Below are positions 57,430 to 64,000 of a DNA stretch of 64,000 nt, in pieces. Numbering within the stretch: the stretch's first letter is position 1; every line of letters starts with the position of its first letter. The position numbers and the translations under genes are program-made. The notes beneath the pieces are model-generated. The model was not told where the DNA came from and did not search any database. It saw only the letters and a program-made list of their open reading frames with translations. This DNA is from Pollenia angustigena (Eukaryota; Arthropoda; Insecta; Diptera; Polleniidae), in contig OV884058.1 of assembly GCA_930367215.1 (NCBI GenBank), positions 197,116,208 through 197,180,207 on the forward strand. Direction: 5' to 3'.

Positions 57430-59860
57430 TATAGGTAACTAGCTTAACCCGGTGCGCTTCGGGTTAATATTTTAAAATTTTGGTTGAATATGCATCAACA
57501 ATTATATTTAGAAAAATACACTTAAATTGTGTAACGTCAAAGGAATGATTTTCATTTTATGGCATTTCATAGGTATACGAAATTACTTCATTTGCGTTTA
57601 AAACGAAAACACCACAAACAAGCAATTGGCCAGGAATACCATTACATTGCTGTAAGCCATATAAGAAAGGAGAAAAGCCTAACTTAGCTTGAAACAATTA
57701 ACTCAGCGATTTTCTAAACATATTCGAATTTAAAGCAATTTTCACCACACACATAATTCCACAAACCATAGAGAATTTGAGAAAATATTTGCTTCCTAAA
57801 CTAATTTTCAAACCATTTTTAAGTTACTTACGGACAATTTTAAAAAGTTCAGTTATAATTAACTATTAGGTTTTTGACATTTATAATAATACTTAATTAT
57901 ACCTGAACTTGGTGAAATTGGCCATTAATCTATAAAATCCAAAAAACATAGTTTGGTTTATTTTTATTTTACAAAATCTGAAAATAGTAAAAAACAAGTT
58001 TCAATTAACTTTAAAACAAAAATTTCTGTCTGTAAAACAATCAAGTGCAATTGAAAACGATGAATTAACTTATCTTTTTCTTATTTCAGTAGTTTATGTA
58101 AAGAACAGTGGTCCTCAAAGGTATAAGGTATTTTAATTATACTACTGCTGCGAGCCACTTATTATAATTTAGATTTCTACTGTGTATTTATGAGAAAACA
58201 ATGACCACAGCGTAAAAACTCTTATTGTTTTAGAACTTTTTTGTTTGGAACACAACAAAATTTTTTTAAGCTATGTACTGTTAAATATTAGGATATTATA
58301 AAAATATGACTTTGGTAGGGTTTTTCTTAATATCTTCGTTTTTTATAGACTGAACAAAAAAAAAAAAAGCACAAAAAAATTTACCAAATGTAAAAAACAG
58401 TACATTTGCGTCCTGTTTTAGGAGTTGTATTGCAAAAATCAGTACATGTAATGCTAAAAACAGTACGTATGGCAACCCTAGCTACACTGCTTAACCCACT
58501 TCTTCAGTTGAGAGATATTTAATATATGCATCCTATAGTCATCTAAATTATTAAAACACATTTATTGAGAGAATAACTTTTATGTTTGCTCGAAAAAATA
58601 AAAATCAAAAAATAACAGTTATTTTTGTTCAAAAAAATAAAAATCAACAAATAACTGTTATTTTTGTTCAAGAAAATAAAAATCAAAAAATAACTGTTTT
58701 CATCTGACTTTTATGAAAGAAAGGCATAACTGTTACGGACCCTGAGAAGTATACCATAAGAGTGACTTCTACAAAGTTTGAACATTCTCACTATAACAGT
58801 TCTTAAGATATGCAACATTAAACATTGGCGTCCTATGGGGGCAACCACTTTCCCCGCTGCTATTTTATTTAAATTTTGGGGCTTAGAAGATCCTACTACA
58901 AAAAGTTCATCAAATTAAGTGCAGCCGCTCTTAAGATACCCGATATTTAATATTGGCATCCATTGGGGGTTACTAATTCCCCTGCCCCTATCGAAAAAAT
59001 AAGTAGCATATTTTATTTTAAGGCCTTACGTGATGTTACTGTAAAAATTTCAGGAAAATTGGTTCAGTACTTTAAGAGTTAAAAGCCAACAAACAAACAA
59101 ACAATCAAACAAACAAACATACAAACATTTTTCATTTTAATATATATAGACTAGCTTTACCCGGTGCGCTTCGCTACACTGCTTTAACCACATTTGAAGA
59201 CTCTCCCTTTAATAGTTCTTCAGTAGAGAGATATTTAATACCCTATGAGAGGTATTTTCCCCCTGCGCCTACCCGCTTTATTATTATTTTCAAAAGTGTA
59301 GTATACCATAAGAGTGACTTCTACAAAGTTTGAACATTCTTACTATAACAGTTTTTAAGATAAGAGATATTAAACATCTTCGTTCTGGGGGGGTAACAAT
59401 TCCCCACTGCTATATTATTTCAAATTTGGCGCTCAGAAGATCCTACTACCAAAAGTTTAACAAAATGCGTGAAGTGGATCTTATTAATATTTCTATCTAT
59501 GAGGGGTTCTGCTCCTCCCCAGTCCACCCCGCCCATTTTTATATTGAAATTTATAGTTTACCATAATAGTAGCATTAACTACGTTTGAAGACTCTCCCTT
59601 TAATAGTTCTTCAGTTGAGCGATATTTAATATATGCATCCTATGGGAGGTATTTCCCCCCCTGCTCCTACCCGCTTTATTTTTATTTTTAAAAGTGTAGT
59701 ATACCATAAGAGTGACTTCTACAAAGTTTGAACATTCTCACTATTACAGTTCTTAAGATATGCGATGTTAAACATTGGCGTCCTATGGGAGATTCCACGC
59801 TACTACTTTATTTCAATTTTGGGGCTCAGAAGATTCTACTATCAAAAGTTCAGCAAAATG
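57430..59860 (+). repeat. Direct-repeat modules with CCCGGTGCGCTTCG border
   Basis: Two starts with CTAGCTTTACCCGGTGCGCT (57435 and 59150; the first reads CTTAACC). Modules containing GTATACCATAAGAGTGACTT and CTACAAAGTTTGAACATTCT recur at 58745, 59290 and 59700. The first unit ends with (CAAA)n and TTTTAATATATATAG at about 59150. A 45-bp tandem triplet (AAAAATAAAAATCAAAAAAT) is at 58590-58700. It looks like repeated non-autonomous retroelement tails. Confidence 0.6.
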
Positions 59861-59864
59861 CGTG

Positions 59865-60150
59865 CAGCGGCAACTCTCCAGCTACGCTCCTGCGATTGAG
59901 CCCCTATTCACCGATGCTTAACCCTATTGAAATTATTTGGTCAAAAATAAAAAGTACGGTAAAACAAAGATGAATGTACTGAACGCAATTCTCCCCCATG
60001 TAGGAGAACAGAGGCTTGCCTTTTTAGAACAGGTGATTAATACGTCTAAGACATGAATAACTACTGGAGATTGCAAGAGAGCCATACAACATACTACAAC
60101 GTTTTACCAATCTGCTCTGGATCTGGAAGATATGCCTGTTGGTCAATAAT
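59865..60150 (+). pseudogene. IS630/Tc1-superfamily transposase C-terminal fragment
   Basis: Reads LRLSPYSPMLNPIEIIWSKI then KSTVKQR. It continues in other frames with MNVLNAILPHVGEQRLAFLE, QVINTSK and CKRAIQHTTTFYQSALDLED, then MPVGQ-stop. The Y-S-P-x-L-N-P-I-E-x-x-W-S motif contains the third catalytic residue (Glu) of DDE_3-type transposases. The N-terminal half and ends are missing; the module repeat abuts it directly. Confidence 0.82.
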
Positions 60151-60244
60151 ACTGCGATTTGTATTTATTTTAATTTTTTTCGATCCTAATGTGAGTTATG
60201 TATGTTTGTTGTATGAATATAATAAAAATTATATACATAATTCA

Positions 60245-60530
60245 ATTTTATCAATTCAAAATATTAATTTCTCAATTTCACTTGGAATTTTCTCAATTTC
60301 AAATTTAAGTTCTCAATTTCATTTGGAATTTTCTCAATATCAAATTAAATTTCTCATTTTCAATTGGAGTTTTCTCAATTTCAAATTGGAATTCTCAATT
60401 TCATTTGGAATTTTCTCAATTTCAAATTGAAATTCTCAATATCAATTGGAATTTTCTCAATTTCAAAATGAAATTCTCAATTTCATTTGGAATTTTCTCA
60501 ATTTCATCTAGAATTTTCTCATTTTAAATG
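60245..60530. repeat. Tandem TTTGGAATTTTCTCAATTTC array
   Basis: About 12 units of a ~23-bp repeat alternating CATTTGGAATTTTCTCAATT and CAAATTGAAATTCTCAATTT. The 125-codon frame at 60053-60430 ends in this array and is not a gene. Confidence 0.85.
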
Positions 60531-60531
60531 A

Positions 60532-61110
60532 AAAATGGTGTAAACTGTTTTCCGGTAGTAGGGTTTATATGGGCTATAGGGTAAATTATGGACCGATCTT
60601 CACGAAATTTGACAGTCTTATTTCTAGTTCTATAAAACTGTGATGTACTAAATTTTGTTATGAAAGCGTTATTTTTTAGGCGTACTAAACTGTTTACCGG
60701 GAGTAGGGTTTATATGGGGCCTATGGTAAAAAATTAACCGATCTTCATAAACTTTAATAGTGTAATTTCTAGTCCTGTAAAAATGTAGTGTACCAAATTT
60801 TGTTATGATAACATTTTTTTTTAGAGTTTTAGGCGTACTAAACTGTTTTCCGGGAGTAGGGTTTATATTGGGCCTATAGTAAATTATGAACAGATCTTCA
60901 CGAAATTTTACAGTCTTATTTCAAGGTCTATAAACTATACTAAACTGTTTTCCGGGAGTAGGGCTTATATGGGGCCTAGGGTTAATTATGGACCGATCGT
61001 CCCGAAATTTAGCAGCGTGATTTCCAGCCGAATAAAACTAATTTTTGCAAAATCTAATATCATTCCGTGCATTGTTCCAGGAGTTATGTTAGTTTTTGTA
61101 ACAAAATTAT
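60532..61110 (-). repeat. Type A dispersed repeat, reverse, with four tandem units
   Basis: GATCTTCACGAAATTT occurs in four consecutive units with TTTTCCGGGAGTAGGGTTTA. This is the internal module of type A amplified in tandem; other copies have two. Confidence 0.8.
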
Positions 61111-61114
61111 CAAT

Positions 61115-61345
61115 TAATTTCAAAAGATTTTGCTATTCGTGCTTAATTCCCAGTTTTTATTCTTGACAAAAACACTTGAAATTTATTGTTGATGGGATAA
61201 GCTATTCCTATGCATTTCACTGGTTGCTTAGGCCAGATCATCAGGAAACTTCATCCATAAAGATTTTAGACAAACTAAAGATATTAAACCAAATAAAACT
61301 GTTAAACGTATAAGAATTATAGCAACAGTTCTACTTGTAACAATA
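61115..61345. repeat. 235-bp repeat, inverted copy of 13740-13985
   Basis: GGTTGCTTAGGCCAGATCAT and CAAATAAAACTGTTAAACGT are reverse complements of sequence at 13740-13985. It ends 100 bp before the exon A donor. Confidence 0.75.
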
Positions 61346-61447
61346 TCAAAGCTTGATATTTTTAAATCTTACACTTCTAAATTTTTAAATATTAAAATAA
61401 TTTTTCCACAAAAACTAAATAATTTTTCTATTAATTTAAATTCATAC

Positions 61448-61637
61448 CTGTCAAACGATTCACCGTGCGACATGTATAACTTTTATAAGCATCATTTGGT
61501 CCAGCATTGTTTATATACAATTCACCATTCGATAAAATGGTATATTTGCCACCAATGTCCGTATTCGGATACAAATGCATGCCCGTATCCTGTACCCAGG
61601 CAGTGACCATAACAAACTCTGACATATAACTTGGCAC
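61448..61637 (-). CDS. Dscam-family exon: second half of Ig domain 2
   Basis: This internal exon has 190 nt, or 63 codons plus one base. It is preceded on the minus strand by a pyrimidine-rich tract ending TTACTTCCAG and followed by the donor CAG|GTATGAA. It encodes VPSYMSEFVMVTAW, then DIGGKYTILSNGELYI and YKSYTCRTVNRLTG. The Trp of the Ig core (VTAW) and the Y-x-C of strand F (SYTC) are present. Position and motif order match the exon-4 segment of Dscam1 (family pattern xVPSF..FV.V..W...GKY..L.SGEL.I...YKSY.CRT..RLTG). The product would be a single-pass neuronal adhesion and recognition receptor. The last base is the first base of a Gly codon completed by exon B. I cannot tell which paralogue it is (Dscam1-4). 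I see only one copy of this exon here, so no alternative cassette is visible. Confidence 0.9.
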
Positions 61638-62669
61638 CTGGAAGTAAAAAACAATCACAGTGAAGTAATAAATTAAGATAAAAAAAGGAATAGTGTGAAA
61701 AAGAGAGAAGGGAAAAGAAAGAGAGACAAAGAGATAGTGTAACACATCTTTCTTTAAAACCCGGAAGTTCTGATGTATGTTATCGTGTAATATTTCAATC
61801 AATTAATAAAGAATGAAAATTTATTACAAAATACCAGTAAAGTAAATGGGTTCGTAAGCGTCGATTAAATACTTTTTAATTCCTAAGTAATTTATGGAAT
61901 AATGATTTAATAGTTCTTAATAATACAAATAGAATCAATACTTATATATTTTGGATAAGAGCAACTGGGAATGAGTAAATATTGGATTAAATACATTTCT
62001 TGGATAACTTAAGAATTATTTAGTTGTTTTAAGTAATTGGGTTTTAAAAGAACCTTTTTGAAGATTTTCAACAAAAAGAGGTCAAAATGTTTGAGCAAAA
62101 CGTTGTGTCCTATTAAGTAACCGAACTGCTGGGCTACTTGCGGTCAAAGTAATATTTAAATGAATGTGTGTTTTAAAAGAAAACAGCATTCGAAACTGGA
62201 TATTACGGAATATTCAATTATTTAAATAACTTTTGATGTGGGTTGGGTTTTAGCAAGAAATAATAAAATTCAATAAATGGAAAATGAAGCCAACAATAAA
62301 ATCACAATTGTATAGAAAACCAAAAAATCATTTAAAAAGGGGAACTGTCAACATGTTAAACAAATTGACAGTTGAGAATAAAACCATACAAATGTTAAAA
62401 AAAATGAAAGTAAAGTTACAAATTTGATTCAAAATCTAAAAAAAGAAAGAGAAGTGAAAGATTTAACCTGTCAAATGCTAAATTGTTTACAAAATAATTT
62501 TGTTGAAATTGTTTAAAGTTTATTTTTTTATTTTTTGGGGCTTACGCTCGTTCACAATGGCAGAAACAATTTCCTTTTGTTTCTGACGTTTAAATAATTT
62601 TATTTAGTTTTGAATGAAAATTTTAACATAATGTTTTAAAAAATAATAAAAAATGTGTAAACGGTTTCT
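61638..62669 (-). other. End of the upstream Dscam-family intron
   Basis: Polypyrimidine tract next to the acceptor (61638-61700), with CTTAAT as a possible branch site. Otherwise AT-rich with no gene. Confidence 0.6.
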
Positions 62670-63565
62670 TACACAGAAAAAATTGTTGCCGAATTATTTT
62701 CAAACAAACGCTTGTTTGAAAATCATTTTAATTTCTATAAATTTTTTTACTGACTCAAACAATGTTTTTGTTTAATTTTTATTTAACCAACAAAAATGTG
62801 GACAACTCTTCAAAAATATAATAAACGCGTTATTGGTGTCAAGTTTTCATAATTTTGTATGAAATATTTAACGCTCTTTAATGTTGTCGTCTTTTTGCAT
62901 TTTTTTATTTGATCGTAAGCAACACTTCTTTATGTGAAATATAAGAACAACAACAAAAAACACACTCAGTCTATTTATGGACGCTTTAAAAAAGTGCAAC
63001 TATAAGAAAAACAATAGCAGAAACAACATTACAAGAAACAAAATCCCGTATTCAATTTTTTAAAACTGTTTGATTAAATACATCAAATACAAAAATAGAA
63101 TGACGACGAAAAACATATCGAGTCGGTCTGCTGTCGTTTTTGGTTACATTTCTTCTTTAGCAAAGGAAAGGATACAGCAACAGAGAGTGATAAAGAAAAA
63201 CATTGTGTTGTGTGTATAAATAAGACTTCGTTCAAAAATTATTCCAACAAAAAAAATGTGTCTCAAAGGCAGCCGGCGGCTCTGCTCTGCCGTCATCTTC
63301 TCATACAGTGCTTACTTGTGTGCGCTTCATTGCTTGTGCAAAAACTTTTTTTTTTATTTTGAAATTTAGTATATGAATTTCAGTAAACTTTTTGTTTGAT
63401 TCAGTTAAATTATTTGTTTGAAAAAATCAGTGTTTTTTTTCAATAAACAAAATGCAAATAAATTGTTTGAATATGCGAATTTGTTTATAGGACCGATTTC
63501 AGACAAAAAATTGTTTGATTCTACAAATTTTTTGTTTGAATTGGAAAAATAATTTTTTCTGTGTA
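62670..63565 (+). mobile_element. MITE family 2, full copy
   Basis: 896 bp. The left end is TACACAGAAAAAATTGTTGC; the right end inward is TACACAGAAAAAATTATTTT; then AAACAAA-type motifs in both arms. The right half has a TATAAATA box at about 63217 and a GC-rich block (GCAGCCGGCGGCTCTGCTCT) unlike the AT-rich surroundings, conserved in the copy at 42487. Confidence 0.85.
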
Positions 63566-63799
63566 ATGCAAACTGTGTGAGTTTGTGAAAAAAATTGTTG
63601 CCGTATTTTGAACACCGGTGCGGCCAATTGTGAACGTGGTTTTAAGTTATTTCCCAATAATTTTATATGAAATTTTTTTGGATGGTTTTATAATGAACTA
63701 AATGTAATATCGTTCGTGACAGATTTTTCTCTTATAGTATTTACATGGCATGAAATATATTTTTTGTAAATATGTATATCTATATAAAAACTTAAAACA

Positions 63800-64000
63800 A
63801 ACAAGTAAGAAAGTATAGTCGGCCAAGCCCATCCATATTTTTTGAGAGTGTACCCTACTTGGGGCCCGTGGCCAATCAAGATCGCCAAAACAGAATTATG
63901 CTATGTGGTTAAGAATTATATAAAAGTTATTTGTGCCGAATATTGTTTAGTTATCGCCATCAATATGAGATTTGTTTACCCCTAGCCGATTTAAGAAAGG
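63800..64000 (-). repeat. Type B-like dispersed repeat, partial at window edge
   Basis: Starts AACAAGTAAGAAAGTATAGT and CGGCCAAGCCC, the ACTTGTT end in reverse, and runs out of the window. Confidence 0.65.

Larger units (their letters stand above)
25661..61447 (-). other. 35.8-kb intron between the two Dscam-family exons
   Basis: The limits are set by the donor at 61447 and the acceptor at 25661, with matching phase (1). The intron contains only transposon remnants, MITEs, SINEs, LINE fragments and tandem arrays, listed separately. No further Ig or fibronectin-like coding segment was seen on either strand. Confidence 0.85.

Overview
This is an AT-rich, repeat-dense stretch of a fly genome, probably a higher (calyptrate-type) dipteran. 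I infer this from Dscam-like immunoglobulin exons, very large TE-filled introns, mariner, Tc1, hAT, piggyBac-like and LINE debris, tRNA-derived SINEs and the dispersed TATACCC/ACTTGTT repeat. There is no bacterial-style gene layout. Most open frames are chance frames in AT-rich DNA or decayed transposon frames.

The only host coding sequence I can support is two exons of one minus-strand gene. Exon A (61448-61637) encodes the second half of Ig domain 2. Exon B (25495-25660) encodes the start of Ig domain 3 of a Dscam-family cell-adhesion receptor. Their splice phases match: a Gly codon is split G|GT. The window is therefore the end of one intron (61638-64000), a 35.8-kb intron (25661-61447), and at least 25.5 kb of the next intron (1-25494).

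The introns are a layered record of transposon insertions. From left to right: a decayed, unclassified transposase-like gene cut by two MITEs (645-3494); an element with about 75-bp TIRs hosting a piggyBac-type MITE and tRNA-like repeats (4957-7290); a DD41D mariner deletion derivative with intact ends and TA target duplication (8504-9384); a Tc1-like element opened up by later insertions (12572-16530); a tandem duplication (15255-16357 and 18079-21706), one copy of which holds a 2.5-kb hAT element with a perfect 8-bp target duplication; a 931-bp TIR element (22365-23295) and a 604-bp hAT MITE (23374-23977); a hAT element 70 bp from the exon B acceptor (25731-26715); LINE fragments and SINEs (27350-31465); a tandem array and several long-TIR MITEs (32640-38714); a 15-bp satellite (41140-41475); a nested mariner/TTA-TIR element stack (45451-48306); an inverted second copy of the first MITE (48764-50077), itself inside a repeat array and a hAT fragment; an array of a GAAATAA-CCCAA motif in both orientations (56560-57130); and direct-repeat modules ending in an IS630/Tc1-type transposase fragment (57430-60140).

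Family names are from sequence patterns and memory. No database search was possible. Where I give TIR and target-site duplications, these were read directly from the sequence.
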